DNA of 64,000 bases from CAZNSX01 sp964575845 (GCA_964575845.1 CAZNSX010000006.1:1-64000), one strand, 5' to 3'; shown: positions 26,592 through 35,585, counted from the first letter of the stretch. Translations and numbers: made by a program. The notes: a model not told the origin generated them from the sequence alone.

Positions 26592-28844
26592 ATGGCAAGG
26601 GAGGTAAAGGTCGGGCTCTGCCGGGGCTGCGGGGGGCACGACCAGTGCCACTACAAGGCCGAGGTGGAGGACGGGAGGCTCATCCGGACCATGAATTTTC
26701 CCGAGTCTCCTTTCTCACCCTATTTCACGGCGGAGGGCTGCCCAAAGAACCGGGCCTGGGTCGAGCTCTCAGAGCATCCGGGAAGGTTAGATTACCCCCT
26801 CAAGAGGGCCGGGGCCAGGGGCGAGAACAAGTGGGAGAGGGTCGGCTGGGACCAGGCACTCGATGAGATCGCAACCAAACTGGACCAGATCCGCAAAGAG
26901 AGCGGACCGGAGTACGTGGGGGCCATCATCGGCTTCTGGAACGAAGAGTGGGACATCGGCCGCTTCTTCAACGCCTTCGGCTCCGGCAACGTCGAGAACA
27001 TAAACGCGCGGGTGTGCAGCGGGCAGGAAGCCTTCATGAACCTCGTGATGTTCGGCGGCATAACCCACTATGGCCCCCCCACGCCCGCGTGCAAGCTCAC
27101 GGTCTGCTGGTCTGGGAGCCACCACATCACCGGGGGTCTCAAGTGGAAGGCCATGATGAGGGTCCCCAAGCTCATCGTCGTGGACCCCATAGCCACCTAT
27201 GAGGCCAAGAGAGCGGATGTCTTCTGCCAGCTAAGGCCCGGCACCGACACCGCCCTCGCCCTCGGCTGGCTCAACGTCATAATCAACGAGAACCTCTACG
27301 ACAGGGAGTTCGTGGAGGAGTGGGTCCTGGGTTTTGAGGACCTCAAGGGGCGCGTCCGGGAGTTTCCGCCAGAGAGGGTCGAGGAGATCACCTGGGTCCC
27401 ACGGCAGACCATCGTCGATGCCGCTACCCTCTACGCCACAACCAAGCCCGCCAACATCCAGTGGGGGACTGCGTGCGCCCAGTTGGGGAGGAACGCGGCT
27501 GAGAGCGAGCGAGCGCGAAACTGTCTCAGGGCCGTCACGGGGAACGTGGATAAGGACGGAGGGAACCATTTCATAAGGGCGCATCCAAAGCTCTACTCCT
27601 TCAAGAAATTGCTGGCTGATGAGCTCCTCCCCCAATCCCAGGTGGAAAAGATAATCGGAGCCGAGAACGCCCCCGTGATGTCGTGGCGCGGGTTCGAGCT
27701 CCTGCCCGACAAGGAGAGCCTGAGGGCTTTTGCCCTCAGGGGGCCTAACTTTCCATCCTTGCTGCAAGCCTTCCTTACGGGCAAGCCTTACCGTCCGAGG
27801 GCTCTCTTTGTGGCCTGCTGTAATCCCGTCGTCACCATGTCTCAGACGGACAAGGTTTACAGAGTTCTGAAGGAGAAGGTAGAGCTCCTGGTGAGCCTGG
27901 AGCTTTTCCACACACCAACCTCCGTGCTCTGCGATTACGTTCTTCCCGTCACCTCATGGCTCGAGCGGCCGACGGTGAACTTCCTGGAGCGGGCCAATTG
28001 CATCATGGCGGGCGAGCGCATCCTGCCCAAGAGCATCCCCGGGAAGTACGACCGCCGGGACGACTACGACGTCTGGCGCGAGCTGGGCCTGCGCCTGGGG
28101 CAGAAGGACCTCTGGCCCTGGGAGACCCTGGACGAGGTTATGGACATGCGCGTCAAGGAGCTGGGGATGCCCTTCCAGAAGTTCGCCAGGAAGAAATCCT
28201 GGGACATCGATCCCCTGGAGTTCGAGACCTACAAGAAGGTTGGGTTCAAGACGCCCTCGGGGAAGATTGAGCTCACCTCCACGATCTTCGAGAAATGTGG
28301 TCTCGACCCCGTGGTCCACTACGAGGAGCCATCTGAGAGCCCGGTCTCGACGCCGGAGCTTTCGAAGCAATACCCTTACATTCTTATGAATCCACACAAG
28401 CCCAAGATGTTTCTACACTCCTCCTTTCGAGGGCTCAAGTCCTTGCGTCGCAAGCACAACGAGCCCTTCGTTCGCATTCACCCTGATACCGCCCTCAAGC
28501 ACGGAATCTCAGAGGGGGACATGGTGTGGATAGAGACCCCGCGCGGCAGGATACAGCAGAAGGCCGTCCTCACGCCCGACATCCTGCCCCAGTGCATCGC
28601 GCCTGACCCGAACTGGTGGTTCCCGGAAAAGGAGGCAAAAGAGCCGAGCCTCTTCGGAGCCTTCGAGAAGAGCTTCAACTTTCTCACCTCAGATTCCATC
28701 GAGCATGCGGGCGAGAGCTGCGGGAACTGGTACCTGGGGGGAATGCTCTGCAAGGTCTACAGGGTCAAAGACGGGGAGGAGATAATAACCCCGACATACG
28801 AGGTTCCGAATTACGATCCCATGTCGAAGACGCCGAAAACCTGA
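26592..28844 (+). CDS. Molybdopterin oxidoreductase, DMSO-reductase family (second of four)
   Basis: The 750-residue protein is a close paralogue of the enzyme at 20912 (shared GFxNExWDIGRF, ARxCxGxEAF, ITWVP, ESCGNWYLG blocks). [4Fe-4S] ligands are Cys10-x2-Cys13-x5-Cys19 and Cys50; the Mo/W ligand is probably Cys142 in NARVCSG. There is no signal peptide, so it is cytoplasmic. No partner subunit gene is adjacent. The C-x2-C-x5-C spacing departs from the usual C-x2-C-x3-C of the family, as in the first paralogue. A modest ribosome site (GAGGGTGGAAATGAG) precedes the ATG. Substrate unknown. Confidence 0.9.
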   Translation: MAREVKVGLCRGCGGHDQCHYKAEVEDGRLIRTMNFPESPFSPYFTAEGCPKNRAWVELSEHPGRLDYPLKRAGARGENKWERVGWDQALDEIATKLDQIRKESGPEYVGAIIGFWNEEWDIGRFFNAFGSGNVENINARVCSGQEAFMNLVMFGGITHYGPPTPACKLTVCWSGSHHITGGLKWKAMMRVPKLIVVDPIATYEAKRADVFCQLRPGTDTALALGWLNVIINENLYDREFVEEWVLGFEDLKGRVREFPPERVEEITWVPRQTIVDAATLYATTKPANIQWGTACAQLGRNAAESERARNCLRAVTGNVDKDGGNHFIRAHPKLYSFKKLLADELLPQSQVEKIIGAENAPVMSWRGFELLPDKESLRAFALRGPNFPSLLQAFLTGKPYRPRALFVACCNPVVTMSQTDKVYRVLKEKVELLVSLELFHTPTSVLCDYVLPVTSWLERPTVNFLERANCIMAGERILPKSIPGKYDRRDDYDVWRELGLRLGQKDLWPWETLDEVMDMRVKELGMPFQKFARKKSWDIDPLEFETYKKVGFKTPSGKIELTSTIFEKCGLDPVVHYEEPSESPVSTPELSKQYPYILMNPHKPKMFLHSSFRGLKSLRRKHNEPFVRIHPDTALKHGISEGDMVWIETPRGRIQQKAVLTPDILPQCIAPDPNWWFPEKEAKEPSLFGAFEKSFNFLTSDSIEHAGESCGNWYLGGMLCKVYRVKDGEEIITPTYEVPNYDPMSKTPKT

Positions 28845-29094
28845 AATTATCACAGGCCTCGTCATTTGCTTCATGTTCGAGGATAACTTTCGATAAGATA
28901 TGTTTTGTCTCAGGCTGGTATAACAATCTTTGATTATGCCCTATAAGGCTAATAATAATCAGTTTTCTCTTCCTTTTGCCTGTAGTAAAGCTCTGGACCT
29001 GAATATCGAGAGAATTGAGCAATGATTCGCCGTTTCGAAAGTATGGCTGAAAATAATCTTTTCGACTCAGAAAGAAGAAGGGGAGGGTATCAAG

Positions 29095-31242
29095 ATGGAA
29101 AGAAAAATCATACCGACGAGCTGTTACATAGGATTTCTAGCCTGCGGGGCACTTGCGCATGTAGAGGATGGGAAGCTCATAAAGGTCACTGGAAACCCTG
29201 AGCACCCGTGGAGCGCTATCTGCCCGAAATGTTCTGAGTCCGTCCAGGCGCTCTACAACCCCAACCGGCCTATCCACCCTATGAAGCGGACGGGCGATAG
29301 AGGGGAAGGAAAATGGGAGCGCATAACATGGGAAGAGGCGCTTGAGACCGTGGCCGACCGCTTCGCGGAGGTCATCGATAAGCACGGGCCGGAATCCATC
29401 CTCGCCATGGACGGCTCGCCGGGTCGAACTCATGCCCTTTCCATAGCTCTTTTCATGCGGTCTATCGGAAGCCCAAATGTAGCGAGCGATTGCGACCTAT
29501 GCGAGGGAGGCAGCTGGGTCGGCAATATGGTGACAATCGGGGAGTATATCACCGACATACGCTCAGCCCCCGATATTGAGAACACAAAGTGTTTGATGCT
29601 TGCGGCCGTGAATCCGGCGGTATCCGCCCATCCGAAATGGGTGATCCAATGGAGAAAGGCCCGCGCCAACGGCGCAAAGCTAATTGTTCTGGACCCGAGG
29701 CGCACCGAATCTGCCGAGCAAGCCGACCTGTGGCTTCAGGTGAGGCCCGGCACCGACACCGCCCTCGGCCTTGCTATGCTTCACACGATCATAAATGAGG
29801 GCCTCTATGACAAGGACTTTATAGATAAATGGACCGTGGGTTTCGACAGACTCAAAGACCACGTCCAGCAATATCCTCCGGAGAAGATGCAGGAAACTAC
29901 TTGGGTTCCCGCGGACAAGATCAGAGAAGCCGCCAGGATGTTCGCTACCACTAAGCCCGCCGGCATCCATTACGGGGTTGGGCTTGAGCAATGTATCAAT
30001 GCCCTGCAGAATGGGCGCGTGTTCTCGATTCTCATAGCGATAACGGGTAACATCGATGTCCGAGGCGGGAACCTCTTCAAGAAGTCTTACCCAGGCTACA
30101 AGGGCGCGTTCTATTTCTGGGCGGACAAGGAGTGGAGGCTCCCCCCGGAGGTCGAAGCCAAACGCCTGGGGGCCAGAAACTTCCCGCTGTGGTCAGGCCC
30201 TGATTCCTACCTCGCCCTCTGTCACACCGCTTCGGCAATCCAAGCTATGCTTTATGGTGACCCCTATCCCGTAAAGGCCGCATACATCGGCGGGAACAAC
30301 GTCGTGCTTACTTATCCGAACTCGCCCAGGGTCTGGGATGCCTTGAAGAAATTGGATTTCCTGGTTGTCTCGGAGCCCTACGACATGACGCCCACGGCAG
30401 AGCTGGCCGACATTCTGCTGCCCAAATGCCAGTGGCTTGAGAATAAGGACATCGATTACTACTATGGCGCTAATGTATTGCTCATCAGGCAGCCTGTGGT
30501 GCAGCCCCGCGGGGAGGCGAGGGAAGAGCTGGAGATCATGATCGAGCTTCGCAAAAAGATGGAGAAGCGGGGGATGGTGAAGAGAAGCTATCTCCCGTGG
30601 AACAGCGTGGATGAATTCGTCCAGTCTCGCCTCAAGGATACGGGAGTGAGCTGGGAGGAATTGAGCGAGAAAGGCTTTATCATCAACCCCAAACCCATCA
30701 AATATAAGGAGTATGAAGAGCGCGGCTTCGCTACCCCTTCGGGCAAGGTGGAGCTATATTCCAGTATATTAGAAAGGCATAACTATCCACCTCTTCCCAT
30801 ATTTGTTGAACCTTCCGAGGGCTATATCACGACTCCGGAGTTGGCTAAAAAGTATCCCTTAATGCTTCTGACGGGCATAAGGGACTATAACTATTGGCAA
30901 TCTCGCTTCAGGGATATCCCAAGGCTTCGTCAGAAGTCGCCCGAGCCCTGGGCCGAGATTCACCACGAAGTGGCGCTGGCGAGGGGGATCGAAGAGGGCG
31001 ATAGGATTTGGGTTGAAACTACCAGCGCGAGAAGGATAGAGCTAGTTGCGAGAGTGACCGACCGGGTCCACCCAAAGACCGTGATAACGTCGTTTGGCTG
31101 GTATTTTCCGGAAAAACCAGGCCCTGAACACGGATGCTTCGAATCTAACTCAAATGTACTTGTGACCGATGATCCCCCTTGGGACCCTGGTACAGGGGTG
31201 CCCTTCACGAGGGGATTGCTCTGCGAGATAGGAAAAGCCTAG
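29095..31242 (+). CDS. Molybdopterin oxidoreductase, DMSO-reductase family (third), altered Fe-S ligands
   Basis: The 715-residue protein has the full DMSO-reductase fold, with SPNVASDCDLCEGG supplying the probable Mo/W ligand Cys136 and a C-terminal pterin domain ending in ESNSNVLVTDD. The N-terminal cluster site is unusual. Aligned with the fourth enzyme (SACHACYIQCG), it reads TSCYIGFLACG, so the second cysteine is Gly13; Cys10, Cys17 and Cys43 remain, and an additional Cys46 appears in CPKC where the family has CPKG. Either the cluster is rebuilt with Cys46 or it is missing. There is no signal peptide. GGGGAGG lies upstream of the ATG, and the M24-like gene follows after 57 bases. Confidence 0.88.
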   Translation: MERKIIPTSCYIGFLACGALAHVEDGKLIKVTGNPEHPWSAICPKCSESVQALYNPNRPIHPMKRTGDRGEGKWERITWEEALETVADRFAEVIDKHGPESILAMDGSPGRTHALSIALFMRSIGSPNVASDCDLCEGGSWVGNMVTIGEYITDIRSAPDIENTKCLMLAAVNPAVSAHPKWVIQWRKARANGAKLIVLDPRRTESAEQADLWLQVRPGTDTALGLAMLHTIINEGLYDKDFIDKWTVGFDRLKDHVQQYPPEKMQETTWVPADKIREAARMFATTKPAGIHYGVGLEQCINALQNGRVFSILIAITGNIDVRGGNLFKKSYPGYKGAFYFWADKEWRLPPEVEAKRLGARNFPLWSGPDSYLALCHTASAIQAMLYGDPYPVKAAYIGGNNVVLTYPNSPRVWDALKKLDFLVVSEPYDMTPTAELADILLPKCQWLENKDIDYYYGANVLLIRQPVVQPRGEAREELEIMIELRKKMEKRGMVKRSYLPWNSVDEFVQSRLKDTGVSWEELSEKGFIINPKPIKYKEYEERGFATPSGKVELYSSILERHNYPPLPIFVEPSEGYITTPELAKKYPLMLLTGIRDYNYWQSRFRDIPRLRQKSPEPWAEIHHEVALARGIEEGDRIWVETTSARRIELVARVTDRVHPKTVITSFGWYFPEKPGPEHGCFESNSNVLVTDDPPWDPGTGVPFTRGLLCEIGKA

Positions 31243-31299
31243 CCGTCGCATCTGCTCGTTCTTAATCAGAGGCGTGGCACATACTAGGAGGGGTCGAGT

Positions 31300-32484
31300 A
31301 TGTCATTGCGAGGAGTGGACTCTGTGCCGGGAAGGGACCTGATACCCAAGGAGGAGTTTGAGGAAAGAAGGCGTAAGTGTGCTGAGGCGGCCGGTGAGAG
31401 GGGTTTGGATGCAATGCTCGTTTGGTCCAGGGGAAATCGTACCACCGACAGGTGCGCCAACGTTCTCTATCTGGCCAATCACTATGCTCAGCTTGTTTAT
31501 TTCCCCGATCATCCACCTTACTGGATGGCGCTCGGCCATTGTGCAGTGGTGCTCCCCCGCCAAAATGAAGAGTCTGTCTTGATATCGGACCTTGACTATC
31601 GGAACGAATTGGCCGCCATTGATGATTTTCGTGCAAATACCGATGTTATCGGCGAGGTGGTCGAGGTCATTCAAGAAAAAAAGCTTGGAGGTGGAAGGAT
31701 CGGCATAGCCGGCACCGATGAATTATCTATGAAGCATTATGCGGTTCTGAGAGATAAGCTGCCCGATGCTGAATTTGTTCCCGCCGATGATATATTGAAC
31801 GACCTCAAAAAGATAAAGAGCAAGAATGAGATAAGAGTGATCAGGCAGGCCTGCGATATTCTGAACCAGGCGAGCGATATCGGTATGGATGCAATCCAGC
31901 CCGGCGTCAGGGAGGAGGAGATAGTAGCCCTCATTACAAGGGAATTCTTATTAAGAGGTGCCGATGCCTGGAGAGTGGGGCCGTGCTCATCCAGAGTGAT
32001 AAGGAAAGGAGAGCTTTATCCACTGGCCATAGTCGGAAACTATAAATTCTACCATTTCGACATAGGACGCACTAAAGTGGTTGGGGCAGAACCAACCGAA
32101 GAGCAAGCAAGACTCTTAGAAGTGTGTACGGATTTCGTGCTCGATGTCACAAAGGAAATCAGGCCCGGCAAAACGGCGCAAGAGGTGGCAGAATTCGGGT
32201 TCAGATTCCTGGAGGAGAGGCTCAACATTAAACTGTCGGATATCAAGAAAGGCCTCTGGCGCAGGGGACCTTACACTATCTATTGGACCGGCCTGGGGCA
32301 CAGCCTGGGCCTCGATTGGGAGTCATGTGATCCCTTCATCTTCGACGGCGACAACACAAAGATAGAGCAGGATATGTTCTTGGCCATCGAAATGGTCCTG
32401 ACCCAAGAAGGTGTGGGAACGGCTGAGGTCGAACACAACTTCTTGGTGACAGAGACTGGAACCGAGGTGCTCACAAAACTCTAG
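31300..32484 (+). CDS. M24 (aminopeptidase P/creatinase fold) protein
   Basis: The 394-residue protein has a creatinase N-domain (to about 165) and a pita-bread M24 domain. Of the five metal ligands of M24 peptidases, the second Asp (FDIGRT), the His (TGLGHSLGLD) and two Glu (FLAIEMVL and AEVEHNFLV) are present. The first Asp, expected about 11 residues before the FD, is not evident (the region reads YPLAIVGNYKF). It may therefore be a creatinase-like hydrolase or another non-peptidase member. The second M24 gene in the window (60575) keeps all five. Start codon ATG with AGGAGGGGTCGAGT before it; same direction as the molybdoenzyme upstream. Confidence 0.82.
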   Translation: MSLRGVDSVPGRDLIPKEEFEERRRKCAEAAGERGLDAMLVWSRGNRTTDRCANVLYLANHYAQLVYFPDHPPYWMALGHCAVVLPRQNEESVLISDLDYRNELAAIDDFRANTDVIGEVVEVIQEKKLGGGRIGIAGTDELSMKHYAVLRDKLPDAEFVPADDILNDLKKIKSKNEIRVIRQACDILNQASDIGMDAIQPGVREEEIVALITREFLLRGADAWRVGPCSSRVIRKGELYPLAIVGNYKFYHFDIGRTKVVGAEPTEEQARLLEVCTDFVLDVTKEIRPGKTAQEVAEFGFRFLEERLNIKLSDIKKGLWRRGPYTIYWTGLGHSLGLDWESCDPFIFDGDNTKIEQDMFLAIEMVLTQEGVGTAEVEHNFLVTETGTEVLTKL

Positions 32485-32785
32485 CCGCCACCAGTCGAGG
32501 CACTCGCTGAAAGATTGATATCATGTGTGGGTAACTAGCAGAAGAAGGGGGAACATCTTTCGCTCTCTTGAAAGGGGGGACGTAAAGGGAGCAAGATCCT
32601 CATTCAGAATGTTCACCCCATCCCGATGGCCCCCGGATGGGGAAGAACTCATAACGGCAAATGATTGACAAAGAAAGCGCCCCGATATAGGATTACCGCA
32701 ATGCCCAAATCGCTGTATTTTCCCGGAATCCATTTCGAACAAATGAACATTCGCGTGAACCGGAAACCGATGAGGAGCTATCACC
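32485..32785. other. Gap before the cupin/CMD module
   Basis: About 300 bases, moderately AT-rich, with no gene. Probably contains a promoter for the cupin/CMD genes; I could not fix one. GAGGAGCTATCACC precedes the next ATG. Confidence 0.4.
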
Positions 32786-33133
32786 ATGGGTATCATCAAC
32801 AATGATGAGATAGAAATCAAAGAGCTCTATCCGGGTGTTTATCAGAGACCGATCATATCGAGAGCGACCGGTTCTGCCGCCATCACCATGGGTGAAGTCG
32901 AGATAAAGCCCGGTTGCAAAATACCCCTGCACACCCACAAGGTTGAGGATGTGATCTTGCTCCGCGCGGGCAAAGGTGAAATCCAATTCGGGGATGAGAC
33001 CCACTCGGTCGGAGAGAGTATGTCCATCCTGGTCCCTGCTGGATTGAAGCATGAAGTGCGCAATACGGGCGAGGCGCCCATGAAGATTATTTTCGGGTTC
33101 CCCGCCATAGAGGTGGAAAGACACGAACTCTGA
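32786..33133 (+). CDS. Small cupin protein
   Basis: The 115-residue protein is a single cupin barrel: motif 1 PLHTHKVEDVILLRAGKGEI with two His and an acidic residue as metal ligands, motif 2 GESMSILVPAGLKHEV with the last His. It probably binds a divalent metal; it could act as a dioxygenase, isomerase or ligand-binding protein. First in the tandem cupin/CMD series, 74 bases before the first CMD gene. Confidence 0.85.
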   Translation: MGIINNDEIEIKELYPGVYQRPIISRATGSAAITMGEVEIKPGCKIPLHTHKVEDVILLRAGKGEIQFGDETHSVGESMSILVPAGLKHEVRNTGEAPMKIIFGFPAIEVERHEL

Positions 33134-33207
33134 AACGCGGTCTTCTGCTGGCTTAAAGCTAACCGCAGATCATCAGTGAATATTCATTAATTCAGAGGAG
33201 GAAACCG

Positions 33208-33828
33208 ATGGGCGAGAAGACCAAGGAAGTCGCCTTAGAGAAGATTCGGCTCGTCAAGCCGGATGAGGCCACGGGCAGGGTCAAGGAGATCTATGATGAA
33301 ATAGTCCGGACAGAGGGGAAGAAATGGCTCGTCCCCTTGTGGGGTTTCTTCGCCCACGTGCCTAAACTCCTGGAGCTCACTTGGGAGATGCTGAAGACGC
33401 TGGAGGTCGATGAGGGGCTGGTACCGCGAGAGCTCATGAGCAGTATCGCGATGGCATGTGCCGTCGATGCCAATTGCGAACGCTGCATAACTTACCACCA
33501 GACGACCCTGGTGGAGCGCATGGGGATTAGCGATGAAGAGGCGGAGAAGGTCCGGTTCTTCGAGGAATCGGACTTGCCGGAGGAGCGCAAGAAGGTCTTG
33601 AGGTTCTGCAAGAAGGTGGCCTTCGGCCAGCAAGTCAGTCCCGAGGAGTTCACGCAGATCAAGAAGCTCGGCTATAACGATGCGCAGATCGTCGAGATGG
33701 TCACCTTAGCCCTCTTCGAGTCGGGCCTGGCCAGGCATGGGGCGGTCCTCGCCCAGTATGAGGACGGCATGGATTGGCCCAGCGAGTACACTCCCTCGCC
33801 TCACTACAAGGAGTACGTCGATTCTTGA
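33208..33828 (+). CDS. Carboxymuconolactone decarboxylase (AhpD-like) family protein 1
   Basis: The 206-residue protein is an all-helical CMD/AhpD-type protein with the redox motif Cys90-Glu-Arg-Cys93 and His97 (NCERCITYHQTT) following a helix rich in small residues. The repeat helix IVEMVTLALFESGLARHG is typical. The CxxC suggests a thiol-dependent peroxidase or disulfide role as in AhpD rather than lactone decarboxylation. A long-range paralogue lies at 34267 and a selenocysteine version at 34982. Strong GAGGAGG ribosome site. Confidence 0.88.
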   Translation: MGEKTKEVALEKIRLVKPDEATGRVKEIYDEIVRTEGKKWLVPLWGFFAHVPKLLELTWEMLKTLEVDEGLVPRELMSSIAMACAVDANCERCITYHQTTLVERMGISDEEAEKVRFFEESDLPEERKKVLRFCKKVAFGQQVSPEEFTQIKKLGYNDAQIVEMVTLALFESGLARHGAVLAQYEDGMDWPSEYTPSPHYKEYVDS

Positions 33829-33853
33829 GTCTAATTCATGAGGGGAGCGCAAG

Positions 33854-34207
33854 ATGGTTGATAAGACCGTAGTGTCCGATGAGAACAGGATATCCTGGGA
33901 ACAACACCCTGAGCTCAAGAGCATCCAGCGAAAGCCCCTCCTCACCAAGAGGGATCACGGAGCCGACCTCACGGTGGTCTTGGTCAAGGGGGCGAAGGGG
34001 ATCACCGTTCCCGAGCATATTCACCAGGGATGCGATGACATCATCTACGTGATGGAGGGGAAATTCAAAATCTTCGTCGAGGGAACCGGCGAGATTCAGG
34101 CAAAGAAGGGGATGCTGATATGTGTCCCCAGGGATGCGAAACATCACATCTACGATGTTGAGGAAGATTACCAGGTCTTCGATGTCTTCGTTCCTGCAAC
34201 CTTATAG
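33854..34207 (+). CDS. Small cupin protein 2
   Basis: A 117-residue single cupin with motif 1 PEHIHQGCDDIIYVMEGKFKI and motif 2 KKGMLICVPRDAKHHIYDV. It differs clearly from the cupin at 32786, so it is not a recent duplicate. It lies 25 bases after CMD protein 1 and 59 bases before CMD protein 2. Role unknown; a metal-dependent enzyme or sensor of a small molecule. Confidence 0.84.
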   Translation: MVDKTVVSDENRISWEQHPELKSIQRKPLLTKRDHGADLTVVLVKGAKGITVPEHIHQGCDDIIYVMEGKFKIFVEGTGEIQAKKGMLICVPRDAKHHIYDVEEDYQVFDVFVPATL

Positions 34208-34266
34208 GGAGCTGAATACGGTAGGCTCTATGATGCGGGCTTGACTTTTTAAGAAAGGGATAAAGG

Positions 34267-34866
34267 ATGGACATGGAGGAGTTGAGGCTCATAAAGCCCG
34301 AGGAGGCAACGGGGGAGGCAAAAAAGGTCTACGATGAGATCATCGAGACACAGGGGATGAAGTGGCTCGTCCCCCTCTGGGGATTTTTTGCCCACGTGCC
34401 CGAGCTCCTGCGCTTCCACTGGGAGCTTCTGAAGGTCCTGGAGATCGAGGAGGGGCATGTCCCCCGAGACATAATGAACTCCATTTCGATGGTCTGCGCG
34501 GTGGCCGCCGATTGTGCCCGGTGCGTAAACTATCACCAGACCACTCTCGTCGAGAGGCTCGGGATAAGCCCGGAGAAGGCAGAGAAGCTCAGGAACTTCG
34601 AGGAGTCGGACATACCCGAGGAGGAGAAGATAATATATCGTTTTGCCAAGAAGGTGGCCTTCGGCGAGCAGCTGACCCCGGAGGAGTATATGGCGGTCAG
34701 GAAACTGGGTTACGGGGACGCCGCCATCGTGGAGATCGTCACCGTGGCCCTTTTTGAATCGGCCATGGCCAGGCATGGTGTGGTCCTCGCTCAGCACGAA
34801 GACTCCCTCGACTGGCCGGCCGAGTATACCCCATCTGAATTCTATAAAGCGCACGCAGATAAGTAG
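34267..34866 (+). CDS. Carboxymuconolactone decarboxylase (AhpD-like) family protein 2
   Basis: A 199-residue paralogue of the protein at 33208, sharing KWLVPLWGFFAHVPELL and the redox centre Cys83-Ala-Arg-Cys86 with His90 (DCARCVNYHQTT). The two are similar over the whole length, so this is a tandem duplication with an intervening cupin. Probably a small helical oligomer in the cytoplasm with thiol-dependent peroxidase or disulfide-exchange activity. Confidence 0.88.
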   Translation: MDMEELRLIKPEEATGEAKKVYDEIIETQGMKWLVPLWGFFAHVPELLRFHWELLKVLEIEEGHVPRDIMNSISMVCAVAADCARCVNYHQTTLVERLGISPEKAEKLRNFEESDIPEEEKIIYRFAKKVAFGEQLTPEEYMAVRKLGYGDAAIVEIVTVALFESAMARHGVVLAQHEDSLDWPAEYTPSEFYKAHADK

Positions 34867-34981
34867 GTCTCTTGCGCGAGCCCTTCGGCCCAAGGGGATA
34901 GGAGACCGAGAGCTCCTATCTAATAACCTTCGGCTCTGAGAGGGATTATTGGCAAAAACTCCAAATGGAGGGTACAACACA

Positions 34982-35551
34982 ATGGCGAGAGTGAAATTGG
35001 TTGAACCGGAAGAGGCCGATCCTAAAGCGCGGGCTGTTTTCGAGGATATTGTTAAAACTCACACGCGGGGCAAGGTTAAGGGAAGGATCGGCAATCTCTA
35101 CAAGGTCTACGCAAATGTTCCCGAACTCTTTGAAGTCGAGTGGTCCAGAATAAAAACCATGATGAAGGGTTTGGGGCTCCCCCCGAAATTGAAAGAGGCC
35201 ATCTGTCTATCCGTTGCGGTTGTCAACATCTGCGACGTCTGAGTGCTCTACCACTCCAACGCCTTCCGTGCTGAAGGCGGCAGCGAGGAGGAGGTTCAGG
35301 CCATCATCGACCTGGATGAGGGCAAATTGAGCCAAAGGGACGCCAAAGTCTTCAAGCTCGTTCGAAAGGCGACCCGCAACCCTCATGAGGTCACCGATGA
35401 AGAGTGCGACGCCCTGAGGGCGAGCGGCTTCTCAGACGCCGAGATCGTCGAGATCGTCGCTGTGATGGCCCTGGCGACGGGAGAGAATAAGTTCATGGAC
35501 GCGCTGGATATCAAACCCGGCGCTTGGTACGCCAAGAAAACCGCTGGCTGA
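34982..35551 (+). CDS. Probable selenoprotein: AhpD/CMD-like protein with CxxU motif
   Basis: Reading through the in-frame TGA at 35240-35242 gives 189 residues. Upstream and downstream parts are both clearly CMD family. Residues 84-91 read C-D-V-U-V-L-Y-H, lining up exactly with C-E-R-C-I-T-Y-H and C-A-R-C-V-N-Y-H of the two CMD genes just upstream, so Sec87 replaces the second, reactive Cys (Cys133 in mycobacterial AhpD). A SECIS-like hairpin follows the TGA. The start at 34982 has GGAGGG upstream; an earlier in-frame start (34949) is possible. A conventional annotator would report two fragments (34949-35242 and 35243-35551). A sequencing error or pseudogene is the alternative, but the codon position makes Sec much more likely. 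AhpD-like selenoproteins are known from other bacteria. Confidence 0.85.
35240..35279 (+). promoter_or_regulatory. Bacterial SECIS-like element: UGA plus downstream hairpin
   Basis: UGA at 35240-35242. After 17 bases a perfect 7-bp stem, CGCCTTC (35260-35266) and GAAGGCG (35273-35279), closes a 6-base loop CGTGCT with G at loop position 2 followed by U. The loop lies about 25 bases after the UGA, within the range accepted for bacterial SECIS elements recognised by SelB. Lower-stem pairing between the pyrimidine-rich CTCTACCACTCC and the GGAGGAGG further on is possible. Confidence 0.75.
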
Positions 35552-35561
35552 AACTGTCATA

Positions 35562-35585
35562 GGGGGGCCTCGGACGAGGGCCCCC
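35562..35585 (+). terminator. Strong hairpin terminator after the CMD module
   Basis: GGGGGGCCTC (35562-35571), loop GGAC, GAGGGCCCCC (35576-35585): ten positions with one G-G mismatch, ten bases after the selenoprotein stop. The trailing bases are only pyrimidine-rich (TCCCTATCCTTA) with no long T-run. It lies between convergent genes, so it may serve both strands. Confidence 0.6.

Noticed and set aside
35240..35242. TGA read as a nonsense mutation making a pseudogene
   Set aside because: The codon coincides exactly with a conserved redox cysteine, the reading frame is intact on both sides, and a SECIS-like hairpin follows; decay would not place the stop there preferentially.
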